DNA of 12,427 nt from Bacteroidota bacterium (GCA_023251595.1 JAHEYM010000069.1:1-12427), one strand, 5' to 3'; positions 1 to 5,762 are shown, counted from the stretch's first letter. Notes: generated from the letters alone by a model not told the origin. A program made the numbers and translations.

Positions 1-151
1 CTTTTTTCATCCGGGCAAGCCTCTTGTCCAACTCTTTCTGTTGGGCTTGCGTGTATTGGATATCTTCCGCAGGAATGCTGTTCCAGATTTGTTCAACCAA
101 AAGCAAACGATCAGCCACGCTCATTTTCAAAATATTATTTATTACATTCAT
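1..151 (-). CDS. Addiction-module antitoxin, partial (C-terminus off the left edge)
   Basis: Fifty codons are visible from the ATG at 151. The segment MSVADRLLLVEQIWNSI (residues 10-26) followed by TQAQQKELDKRLARMKK matches the short antitoxin family (Unstab_antitox type) that pairs with RelE/ParE toxins: a helical DNA-binding start, then the 'T.AQ..ELD+RLA' linker. Family members are about 70-80 residues, so 20-30 residues and probably the toxin gene lie beyond the window. The start at 151 is preferred because a good promoter ends 24 nt upstream; an internal ATG at 124 (MSVADR...) is the alternative. The family role, known from relatives, is to neutralise the toxin and repress the operon. 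The toxin partner is inferred, not seen. Confidence 0.75.
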   Translation of the reverse strand, partial: MNVINNILKMSVADRLLLVEQIWNSIPAEDIQYTQAQQKELDKRLARMKK

Positions 152-174
152 GTTGATGAGTTTATCTACTACTG

Positions 175-205
175 CAAATTTACAAAACAATTCTAATCAA
201 AACAA
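175..205 (-). promoter_or_regulatory. Bacteroidota-type promoter for the antitoxin at 151
   Basis: On the minus strand TTG (205-203) is followed by exactly 20 nt and then TAAATTTG (182-175), matching TTG-N19-21-TAnnTTTG. The expected start of transcription is about 17 nt before the ATG at 151. The -7 box lies at the end of repeat copy 1, so the cargo gene takes its promoter from the repeat. Confidence 0.6.
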
Positions 206-228
206 TGAGATTCCAAGTTGAACCTGCC

Positions 229-453
229 TCAGATGCCGGAGTGTTGCGCATCCGACAGCGGTTGGTGTTGTTTTCCCACGAAATTCTGAAATGTACCGCC
301 TTTCATCTTATGAACCGTGTATTGGTAAGGGTGGAAAGTGTATGCAGGCATGTAACCGCTCTTGCCACCTTTCTCCCAACGAACGGCATAGACATCTTCC
401 TGGCCACGGAAGAGGGAGTTGAAAAGGGTAACATGTGCCTCAGGGGTAAGCAT
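229..453 (-). pseudogene. TOTE-type primase (AEP) N-terminal fragment, copy 1
   Basis: From the ATG at 453 the frame reads MLTPEAHVTLFNSLFRGQED, VYAVRWEKGGKSGYMPAY, then HKMKGGTFQNF and PLSDAQHSG before a stop. The pattern 'LF.SLFRG.EDVYA.RWE..GKSGY.PA' is what I recall at the N-terminus of the archaeo-eukaryotic primase domain of TOTE conflict-system helicase-primases, which run to many hundreds of residues. Only about 74 residues remain and no catalytic motifs are present. The ATG lines up with that of copy 2; an in-frame ATG at 465 is also possible. About half of the differences from copy 2 change the amino acid, which points to a relic rather than a working small gene. Confidence 0.65.
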
Positions 454-509
454 AGTCAATGTCAATGAGACTTTTAGTTGATTCTTATGACGGCTAAGTT
501 AGGAAAAAC

Positions 510-800
510 TGAAGTGTTTTCAGAAAATATCTGATTTTGATTATGGATAGAAAATGAGTAAGATTGTGCAATAAATAATCAGGGAGACACACGATTTAGG
601 CAAGTTAACAAAATTCAAGCACAATATGAACCTCTGACCCAAAAGTTACAGCAATCGCTGCCATTTATTTTAAAGCAAGTTGCCCATTATACATTGAAAT
701 AATGGATTATCAGCGAAAACGCCACAAAAGAATCAGGCAATTAGAGGACAACTGACAAGAAATCAGACAAAAGAAAAATAATGATTAAAACGATAAGCAT
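510..800. other. Intergenic stretch, no convincing gene
   Basis: No start-containing frame of useful length is present. One plus-strand frame is open from about 565 to 702 and ends ...LQQSLPFILKQVAHYTLK before TAA, but it has no start codon and I do not recognise it; it may be a gene remnant. A seven-codon frame starting at 781 ends in a TGA that overlaps the ATG at 801, which is probably accidental. Confidence 0.4.
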
Positions 801-1250
801 ATGATCTACGTTCCATTCCAAGAATATTTCCCGGAATTAGGTGCTGCCGAAACCCGTTGTCTTCAAATATTAGATGACCCCCAATTAGCCGGCGATAAGT
901 TTGCTTTTATAGAATTATTTTGTGATGAACCGGGGTGCGACTGCCGGAGAGTAATGCTTAATATTTTCTCGGACGGAAGAAAGAGATCTGTTGGAACAAT
1001 AAATTTCGGTTGGGAGACGGAAAAGTTTTATGAAAACTGGTATGGGGGCTATGACAAGGAGATAATTGGCGATATGAAAGGTCCGTGTATCAACAGGCTT
1101 GGCGTATATACAAATATTACGGAAAAAATGTTCGGGCATGTAAAAAAGATTCTTACTCAAAAAGAATATGTAGATCGATTAAAACGGCATTATGATATTT
1201 TTAAGGAATTTGTAGAGAAGAGGGAGGCGATGAAAAAGATTGGTAGATGA
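801..1250 (+). CDS. Hypothetical protein with CDEPGCDC motif (SEC-C-associated family, SEC-C tail absent)
   Basis: This 149-residue soluble protein has no signal peptide or membrane segment. It carries a compact cysteine cluster, ELFCDEPGCDCRRVMLNIFS (residues 38-57; Cys41, Cys46, Cys48), then INFGWETEKFY, GPCINRL and a basic helix KEYVDRLKRHYDIFKEF (121-137). I recall this layout from uncharacterised bacterial proteins, some of which end in a SEC-C zinc-binding tail beginning roughly 'KxGRNDPCPCGSGKK'. Here the protein stops at MKKIGR, just where that tail would begin. The cysteines may bind metal; no enzymatic role can be given. It lies divergently from the antitoxin at the left edge, across repeat copy 1, and converges on the kinase gene at 1308-1877. 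The start at 801 is the first ATG of the frame. Confidence 0.7.
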   Translation: MIYVPFQEYFPELGAAETRCLQILDDPQLAGDKFAFIELFCDEPGCDCRRVMLNIFSDGRKRSVGTINFGWETEKFYENWYGGYDKEIIGDMKGPCINRLGVYTNITEKMFGHVKKILTQKEYVDRLKRHYDIFKEFVEKREAMKKIGR

Positions 1251-1307
1251 ATACAGTGCTATTTATTTTTCGATACAGTTAAAGACATCGATGTAGCTGA
1301 GTTAAAA

Positions 1308-1877
1308 CTAAAGACAATTCACTCGAACACCAATGCACCTCCTGATTTCATCAATTATTAATGACGTTATTTGAGGGAACGACATCTTCTCAATATTTAT
1401 TTGCAAATCTGCCCGACACAGTGATTTCTTGAAATAATTTAAGTCTGCGATTATTTCCTTGAGATATCTTTTCTTTTTATCAGAATCTAATTTGACATTC
1501 ATCAAATTGGAATCAATGTCATAAAATGTCAATCTTTTAAGAATATTATTTGGATTATCCATTAGGTGCACCGAGATTATTTCTGTTTCCTTCTTACATT
1601 TTTTATATACCTGAAGATAATAATATTTTAAACCCGAAGGTGTCCCTGAAATTACCGCATTCTCCCTAAGATTGAATAGTTTTTCAAGAACAACACTTGC
1701 TTTTTCTCTATATCCATTTAACGTTATACATTCTCGCTGTATTCTCTCTATCGGTTTTTGATAATAATTTTGAACTTCAATATCCAGATCATAAAATAAA
1801 TAACCAAGTTGTTCAGCTAATAGTTTGCCAATTGTACTCTTTCCAACGCAGCTAATTCCAACTATATATATTTTCAT
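1308..1877 (-). CDS. P-loop kinase, shikimate-kinase-like
   Basis: The 189-residue product opens with a Walker A loop GISCVGKST (residues 7-15, Lys13) directly after the first beta strand. Next come FYDLDIEV (28-35), which resembles the Asp-x-Asp substrate motif of shikimate kinases, and NGYREKASVVLEKL (54-67), resembling their 'FR..E...L' motif. At the glycine-rich GGG loop of true shikimate kinases it reads VISGTPSGL (75-83), and the C-terminal half is lysine-rich and unlike AroK. A phosphotransferase of the NMP/shikimate kinase fold is likely, but shikimate is doubtful as substrate: no aromatic-pathway neighbours are present and the gene sits among toxin-antitoxin cargo. It is probably transcribed from the promoter at the left end of repeat copy 2, through a leader of about 190 nt. 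The start at 1877 leaves only MKIYI before the P-loop, as is normal for this fold. Confidence 0.7.
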   Translation of the reverse strand: MKIYIVGISCVGKSTIGKLLAEQLGYLFYDLDIEVQNYYQKPIERIQRECITLNGYREKASVVLEKLFNLRENAVISGTPSGLKYYYLQVYKKCKKETEIISVHLMDNPNNILKRLTFYDIDSNLMNVKLDSDKKKRYLKEIIADLNYFKKSLCRADLQINIEKMSFPQITSLIIDEIRRCIGVRVNCL

Positions 1878-2070
1878 TTTTTGGAAGTTTATGTTCGACT
1901 TTTTCGCTTTTGGTTGGTAGTGTCATAATTCATCGTCTCCTCTCCTCCAATTATTAGTTAGGTCTTAGTTTCCCGCCGATTGAATTGTTTCCAAAATGGA
2001 AATAGTTGGTTCTTCAAAGTGAAGGACTCGAATTTTTCGAGCAGTTGCTGTAAAAACTATTTACCATGAA
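1878..2070 (-). other. Long leader of the kinase gene with two small hairpins and a mini-ORF
   Basis: Read on the minus strand, this stretch lies between the repeat-borne promoter and the kinase ATG. It contains CTCGAA-ttt-TTCGAG (2027-2041) and TTTCC-N5-GGAAA (1988-2002). It also holds a 14-codon frame at 1933-1889 (MNYDTTNQKRKSRT) preceded by GGAGGAGAGGAG, an unusually strong purine-rich site for this phylum. This could be a leader that tunes kinase translation, or chance; I cannot tell which. Confidence 0.3.
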
Positions 2071-2071
2071 G

Positions 2072-2102
2072 CAAATTTACAAAACAATTCGATTTTTGTC
2101 AC
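2072..2102 (-). promoter_or_regulatory. Probable promoter for the kinase gene, at the end of repeat copy 2
   Basis: TAAATTTG (2079-2072, minus strand) is identical to the -7 box in copy 1. The -33 triplet at the right spacing has changed from TTG to GTG (2102-2100), so this promoter is probably weaker than its copy-1 counterpart. Confidence 0.4.
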
Positions 2103-2158
2103 GAGAGTTGCCAGTTGTGCTAGAGTCAGGTGCCGGAAAGTTGTGCATCCGAAAGTTG

Positions 2159-2350
2159 CTAGTACTGCTTCCCCGCAAAATTCTGAAAGCTCCCGCCCTT
2201 CATCTTGTGTACCTTGTATTGGTAAGGGTCGAAAGTGTATGCAGGCATGTAACCGCTTTTTCCACCTTTCTCCCAACGAACCGCAGAGACATCTTCCCGG
2301 CTACGGAAGAGGGATTTGAAGAGGGGAATATGAGGTTCGGGGGTGTACAT
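2159..2350 (-). pseudogene. TOTE-type primase (AEP) N-terminal fragment, copy 2
   Basis: The frame reads MYTPEPHIPLFKSLFRSRED, VSAVRWEKGGKSGYMPAY, KVHKMKGGSFQNFAGKQY and then hits TAG. After the stop the same frame continues QLSDAQLSG, matching copies 1 and 3, so this stop is a later change. The family assignment rests on the conserved 'LF+SLFR.REDV.A.RWE..GKSGYMPAY' start. Nothing downstream in the primase or helicase is present. Confidence 0.65.
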
Positions 2351-2417
2351 ATAGGATTGCTCTGTGACTAACGAACATTAGGAATGACGGCTAAGTTAGG
2401 AAAAACGGTAGATAGTA

Positions 2418-2448
2418 TTGGAAAATTCCGCTGGTTTTTTTATATTTG
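2418..2448 (+). promoter_or_regulatory. Promoter of the toxin-antitoxin operon
   Basis: TTG (2418-2420), exactly 20 nt, then TATATTTG (2441-2448) fully match the Bacteroidota consensus, 20 nt before the ATG at 2469. This also argues for the start at 2469 rather than any upstream start in the same frame, since those would overlap the promoter itself. Confidence 0.75.
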
Positions 2449-2468
2449 CATTTACCAAAAGGAACGAG

Positions 2469-2705
2469 ATGTCAACTGCTGAACTTAATGGAGTCAAACT
2501 GAAACTGATCGATTGGATAAATCAACTTTCCGACGGCGATCTTATTGCTTTTTTAGACGGACTGAGAGTATCGCGCGTGAAAAATGATTGGTGGACTGAA
2601 CTTTCGGATTCCCAGAAAAAACAGGTTCTTGCCGGATTAAAAGATGCTGATGCCGGCAGAATGCTGGACTCGAAGGAGTTTTGGAAACAATTGAATAATG
2701 CCTGA
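2469..2705 (+). CDS. Antitoxin of a RelE/ParE-type toxin-antitoxin pair
   Basis: The 78-residue protein begins MSTAELNGVKLKLIDWINQL, then SDGDLIAFLDGL, and has NDWWTELSDSQKKQVLAGLKDADAG in its second half. The 'DWW.ELS..QK..+..GL.+...G' stretch is the hallmark I know from small Bacteroidota antitoxins paired with RelE/ParE toxins: it is the toxin-binding linker that follows a DNA-binding N-terminus. The stop overlaps the start of the toxin gene by 8 nt, implying translational coupling. In known pairs the antitoxin binds the toxin and represses its own promoter, here probably 2418-2448. No clear operator repeat is visible. Confidence 0.8.
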   Translation: MSTAELNGVKLKLIDWINQLSDGDLIAFLDGLRVSRVKNDWWTELSDSQKKQVLAGLKDADAGRMLDSKEFWKQLNNA

Positions 2706-3003
2706 ATCAAAAGTTATATCAATTTACTGGACTGATCGGGCACTACAAAATGCAATATCCATCAAGAATTATTTAGTAATTAATTTTTCGACAAAGGAGG
2801 TTGAAAATTTTATGTCTCTGGTTAAATCTTTTGAGATTGCAGTTTGTGTTTTTCCAAAACTTTACCCTGAATCAAAGATCAGGAAGAATGTCAGACGAGC
2901 TGTGCTTAATAAAGTTCTATCCGCTTTTTACAGGATACATAAGGGAAAAATTGAAGTTGTTGCACTGTTGGATAATAGATGTGATATTGATGAATGGCTT
3001 TAA
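2698..3003 (+). CDS. RelE/ParE-type toxin
   Basis: The 101-residue protein has the family layout: IYWTDRALQNAISIKNYL (helix pair), then PKLYPESKIRKNVRRAVLNK, AFYRIHKGKIEVVALLDNRC and a short DEWL tail. The positions 'W...A...I..YL', 'P....ES....VRR.VL.K', 'YRI....I.VV.L.D.R' match RelE/ParE proteins, which either cleave mRNA on the ribosome (RelE) or inhibit gyrase (ParE). The sequence does not decide between the two. The usual C-terminal 'R.NP.K' is replaced by RCDIDEWL. It is the second gene of a two-gene operon whose start overlaps the antitoxin stop, and its own stop abuts TOTE fragment copy 3. Confidence 0.8.
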   Translation: MPESKVISIYWTDRALQNAISIKNYLVINFSTKEVENFMSLVKSFEIAVCVFPKLYPESKIRKNVRRAVLNKVLSAFYRIHKGKIEVVALLDNRCDIDEWL

Positions 3004-3222
3004 TCTGATGGAAGCACATACGAATCCGAAAGTAGTTGGTACTGTTTACCCGTAAAGCTCTGAAAGCTCCCGCCCTTCATCTTGTGTACCTTGTATTCGT
3101 AATGATCGAAAGTATAGGCAGGCATGTAACCGTTCTTACTACCCTTCTCCCAACGAACTGCAAAGACATCATCCCGTCCGCGAAAGAGGGATTTGAAGAG
3201 GGGTAGGTGCGGTTGGGGAGTG
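3000..3222 (-). pseudogene. TOTE-type primase (AEP) N-terminal fragment, copy 3
   Basis: The minus-strand frame reads HATPQPHLPLFKSLFRGRDD, VFAVRWEKGSKNGYMPAY, EYKVHKMKGGSFQSFTGKQY, then LLSDS and a stop whose codon overlaps the toxin stop. It has no ATG at the position used by the other two copies. DNA homology to copy 2 covers about 3021-3222; the outer ends of copies 1 and 2, with the -7 box, are missing. It fills almost the whole gap between the convergent toxin and membrane-protein genes. Confidence 0.65.
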
Positions 3223-3233
3223 GCGTGGAAAAA

Positions 3234-3794
3234 CTATTTTTTAGAACACTCATTTATCATTTCTTGAATCCTTTGATGAAATGCAACTGCGCGCCTCAGA
3301 AATAAAAACCCAAAAATCAAGGAAGCAATCAAAGCTGAATAAAAATCTCTATTATAATTTCGATGAAAGATTGAAAGGATTATTAGTAAAACAAAAAATG
3401 CCAATAATGAAAAAAACATTGTGTATGCCATCTGTCTTAGTGCTAAAAACTTGCTAATTAATTTAAAGTTTTCAGGGTTTTTTTCGCGAATCAAAACTAA
3501 ATCCGGTTCTCTTTTGCCTATACTGATTGGAAGACCTAAAGTCCTTTTAATACCCCATTTTTTCATTAATATTTGAAACAACTCATAAGCAGGATAATGG
3601 AGGCAAAATCCTATACAGTAAGAAATTAATAAAACTCCGGTCATAATTGACAGCGAGGAGCCTTTAAGAAAAGCTTCTATCTCACTAAACGAAAAATGAG
3701 TATTGCTGATCAGGAAACATGATATAACAATAACAGGAATCCCAGGCACAGTCGCCCCGAAAAAGTCAAAAAATTCTATGTTTACTTTATTCAT
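3234..3794 (-). CDS. Four-helix inner-membrane protein of unknown function
   Basis: The 186-residue protein has four likely membrane segments: about residues 12-30 (after FFDFFGATVPGIP), 47-66, 122-142 and 150-167. Between the second and third is a basic cytoplasmic loop of some 55 residues containing KRTLGLPISIGKREPD, and the tail RRAVAFHQRIQEMINECSKK is charged. The start 'DFFG..VPGI' resembles a loose group of small membrane proteins that I cannot assign to a function. It follows the truncated protease on the same strand after a 74-nt gap, so the two probably formed one transcript. Its stop lies about a dozen nucleotides from TOTE fragment copy 3. The ATG at 3794 is the only sensible start. 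Confidence 0.65.
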   Translation of the reverse strand: MNKVNIEFFDFFGATVPGIPVIVISCFLISNTHFSFSEIEAFLKGSSLSIMTGVLLISYCIGFCLHYPAYELFQILMKKWGIKRTLGLPISIGKREPDLVLIREKNPENFKLISKFLALRQMAYTMFFSLLAFFVLLIILSIFHRNYNRDFYSALIASLIFGFLFLRRAVAFHQRIQEMINECSKK

Positions 3795-3868
3795 AAAAAT
3801 GTTTTTGAAATTTTCTTTATTTTTTCTTTAAAACAAGGATGCTTTTTTTCAACATTTTGGTTGACAAA

Positions 3869-4984
3869 TCAGAACACTTTTATTAAACAGACATAATTTT
3901 TTAAAATTTTCACCTGTTCCTGTAAATCTTTAGATTCGAGTTGAGTCGAAAGTGAAAGCTTCGGAGCATTTTTCTGCATGTTATATAAAATTAATAAATA
4001 GGCTGATTTGATAGCGTAATTAACATTTTCAACATTAGTGCCGATAGCTGCTCCATTCAGTCGGGCAGAAGTAATACCTATTATATTGCCTTGTTTGTTA
4101 AATAACGGCCCCCCACTATTTCCCGGTTGTAATGGTACTGAAATTTGATAATATCTAACATCATCAGCGATACCGGATGTCGAACTGATAATTCCGTCAG
4201 TCAGTTTGTAATTATTACCCATAACATCATTCAATGGATATCCGATTGTGAAAACTTTTTCACCTACTTCAGAATTTTCCGTAATACCGTACGGAAGCAC
4301 CGTCATTTCCTTAAATTTATCGTCATTTATCTGTAGGAGTGCAACGTCGTTTTTGCTGTCAATAATTAAGACTTTTGCTTTGTAAGAATATAGTCCTGAA
4401 TCATTCGATACATTTATCTCAATGCTCGATGCCTTTTCAACAACATGAGCATTAGTGGCAATTATTCCGTTGGTTGTTATAAAAAATCCAGTGCCGGAAG
4501 ATTTAGAGTTATCTTTCTTGAAATTTACCCCGTCTGTTGATTGTGGAAACATTTTAATGAATTTTTCGGGTTGTTTCTCACCCGTTTTTGGGTCTTTAAA
4601 ATCAATGGTCAGAATCCCTCCGTATTCTAGCAACCCAAATGTTTCGGAAGACGTTTTGTTCCCTTTACTCCATTTCACGGAATACAAATTATTCATGGAA
4701 CTTTCCTCAAATTCTGCTTTCACTTCTCCGGTTTTCCAATGTTTTAGTTCGCTTTCAATAATAATTGCTTTGAATTTATCTCCTTTTTTTATAATTCCAA
4801 ATTTGTAATACGAGAGATTGTTGCTCTGAAATGATTTGTAGATTCCTTCAATTGGATCAAGCTTGTTGGAAGTTAAATAAGCTTTTATCGATTCTTCAGT
4901 CTCACTTGTTTTCTCTACTTCAGGATATTCTGTCTTCAAGTAATTTGAGGATGCATCGTACTTGTAATGTATCCGTCCGACCAA
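3869..4984 (-). CDS. Trypsin-like (S1/HtrA-type) serine protease, 5' end cut off by IS66
   Basis: The 371-codon open frame starts at a TTG inside the IS66 end, so its first five residues are insertion-sequence DNA and the true N-terminus is missing. The protease domain (about 155-335) keeps the full triad: His180 in ATNAHVVEKA, Asp213 in SKNDVALLQI and Ser290 in PLQPGNSGGPLF, plus GTGFFITTNG before the His. Ahead of it is a domain with DPIEGIYKSF (43-52) and FKAIIIESELKHWKTGEVKA (71-90), which I recall from Bacteroidota secreted or periplasmic trypsin-like proteins; intact relatives have a signal peptide before this. The C-terminus (LKNYVCLIKVF) looks natural. Without its start and promoter the gene is probably silent unless IS66 supplies transcription. 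It lies upstream of the membrane protein gene on the same strand. Confidence 0.8.
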   Translation of the reverse strand: MVGRIHYKYDASSNYLKTEYPEVEKTSETEESIKAYLTSNKLDPIEGIYKSFQSNNLSYYKFGIIKKGDKFKAIIIESELKHWKTGEVKAEFEESSMNNLYSVKWSKGNKTSSETFGLLEYGGILTIDFKDPKTGEKQPEKFIKMFPQSTDGVNFKKDNSKSSGTGFFITTNGIIATNAHVVEKASSIEINVSNDSGLYSYKAKVLIIDSKNDVALLQINDDKFKEMTVLPYGITENSEVGEKVFTIGYPLNDVMGNNYKLTDGIISSTSGIADDVRYYQISVPLQPGNSGGPLFNKQGNIIGITSARLNGAAIGTNVENVNYAIKSAYLLILYNMQKNAPKLSLSTQLESKDLQEQVKILKNYVCLIKVF

Positions 4985-4989
4985 CCCAT
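4968..4989 (+). repeat. IS66 left terminal inverted repeat
   Basis: These 22 nt are the perfect reverse complement of 7436-7457. Weaker similarity continues inward for about 20 nt more, ending in a shared ATTAG. Confidence 0.9.
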
Positions 4990-5040
4990 CTTGACGGGTG
5001 TCTGAATTAGCCGTTGCTTTGCATTCTAAATATTCAAAGC

Positions 5041-5355
5041 ATGGAGACGGAAAACAATTCAGCGAACAAATCAGCAGATTATAATGCTCACATCATCGCA
5101 TGGAAAGCGAGTGGACTAAGCAAGAAAAAGTATTGTGATCAGACCGGCGTCAATTATATGTCGCTTATTTATCGAATAAAAAAATTGGAGATTGAAACAA
5201 GCGGACCCACACAAAAGTTTATTCCTGTAAACTTCGAAGGTCGAGATCACAGCGATTCGTTCGCCACGATCAACTTTCCTAACCGGTGTACGGTGGATTT
5301 ACATCAGGTCGTAAGCGCATCATTTCTAAATGATCTGATCAGTAAATGCAGGTAG
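5041..5355 (+). CDS. tnpA: IS66 accessory protein TnpA
   Basis: The 104-residue first gene of the element begins METENNSANKSADYNAHIIAW and carries a short helix-turn-helix-like segment at about residues 18-45 (WKASGLSKKKYCDQTGVNY, then LIYRIKKLE), as expected for IS66 TnpA accessory proteins. The protein is needed together with TnpB for IS66 transposition, though its exact role is not settled. The ATG at 5041 is chosen over a TTG at 5014 because it gives the usual short acidic start. The stop overlaps the start of tnpB by 10 nt, suggesting coupled translation. Confidence 0.85.
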   Translation: METENNSANKSADYNAHIIAWKASGLSKKKYCDQTGVNYMSLIYRIKKLEIETSGPTQKFIPVNFEGRDHSDSFATINFPNRCTVDLHQVVSASFLNDLISKCR

Positions 5356-5711
5356 TGTTTTCAGCCAGGTGCAGGTACTTTATGCATGCTCAATCTGTTG
5401 ATCTTAGAAAAGGATTTGACACTTTGAGTGGATTAGTAACTAATGAATTCCTGCAATCTCCGGTAAGTGGTGATGTTTTCATTTTTTTAAATCGACCGAG
5501 AAACAGAATTAAACTCTTACACTGGCAGGGTGATGGGTTTGCTATTTATTATAAGCGGCTCGAACAAGGAACATACGAATTTCCAAAAGCAGAAGTGCGT
5601 AATAATTCAATCCAACTTTCACACCATCATTTGCAATTTATTCTGGATGGAATAATACTCTCTGGAATTAAAAAAAGAAAGCGTTTTGAGCTTGCAATTG
5701 TTGATAATTAA
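5346..5711 (+). CDS. tnpB: IS66 accessory protein TnpB (Orf2)
   Basis: The 121-residue product has the strongly conserved Orf2 pattern: VDLRKGFDTLSGLV (residues 18-31), SGDVFIFLNRPRNRIKLLHW (41-60), GFAIYYKRLEQGTYEFP (64-80). The length is typical of the family. It is an accessory protein of IS66 transposition whose structure relates to no known transposase. The start lies inside the end of tnpA; the stop is 51 nt before tnpC. Confidence 0.92.
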   Translation: MQVVFSARCRYFMHAQSVDLRKGFDTLSGLVTNEFLQSPVSGDVFIFLNRPRNRIKLLHWQGDGFAIYYKRLEQGTYEFPKAEVRNNSIQLSHHHLQFILDGIILSGIKKRKRFELAIVDN

Positions 5712-5746
5712 TTATAATTATTTTTAATATTATATATCGGAAGTTT

Positions 5747-5754
5747 TATCTTTG
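5747..5754 (+). promoter_or_regulatory. Possible -7 box before tnpC
   Basis: TATCTTTG matches TAnnTTTG in the 51-nt tnpB-tnpC gap, but it ends only 8 nt before the tnpC ATG and no TTG is found at the expected spacing. A near-leaderless tnpC message is possible; read-through from tnpB is at least as likely. Confidence 0.25.
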
Positions 5755-5762
5755 TATCAAAG

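Larger units (their letters stand above)
174..509 (-). repeat. Cassette-separating repeat, copy 1 (336 nt)
   Basis: This 336-nt unit aligns without gaps to 2071-2406 at a constant offset of 1897. In the best-conserved 160 nt (271-430) I count about 21 differences by eye. Both copies start with GCAAATTTACAAAACAATTC and end with ATGACGGCTAAGTTAGG plus AAAAAC, and outside these ends the sequences are unrelated. The unit contains a truncated TOTE-type primase start on the minus strand and an outward promoter at its left end. A shorter third copy is at 3021-3222. Sharp shared ends suggest a duplicated or mobilised unit rather than chance homology. Confidence 0.8.
2071..2406 (-). repeat. Cassette-separating repeat, copy 2 (336 nt)
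   Basis: This is the gapless partner of 174-509, with the same terminal sequences. It sits exactly between two divergently transcribed cargo units: the kinase gene (minus) on its left and the toxin-antitoxin operon (plus) on its right. The plus-strand toxin-antitoxin promoter begins 12 nt after its right end. The core 2144-2345 is also shared with copy 3 at a constant offset of 877. Confidence 0.8.

Noticed and set aside
205..468. Plus-strand open frame opposite the TOTE fragment copy 1, similar to one at 2066-2371
   Set aside because: Both are the antisense of the same repeat. Their similarity is explained by the DNA repeat, and the minus strand carries the recognisable primase motif.
1251..1307. 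Bidirectional terminator between the convergent genes ending at 1250 and 1308
   Set aside because: No stem of useful length is found in this gap.
2061..2276. Minus-strand frame RHLTLAQLATLVTKIELF at the left end of repeat copy 2
   Set aside because: In copy 1 the aligned frame is interrupted by a stop and the residues are not conserved, so it is not a gene.
174..3222. CRISPR array, because of regularly recurring repeats
   Set aside because: Units are 200-336 nt, diverged, unevenly spaced and separated by genes; there are no cas genes.
3222..3240. GGAAAAAC shared by the right ends of all three TOTE repeats, as a recombination core
   Set aside because: In copy 3 the match falls outside the homologous region and is an A-rich octamer, which is easily a coincidence in this AT-rich DNA.
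4455..4808. Long plus-strand open frame inside the protease gene
   Set aside because: It is antisense to a protease domain with an intact catalytic triad and has no recognisable motif or promoter.
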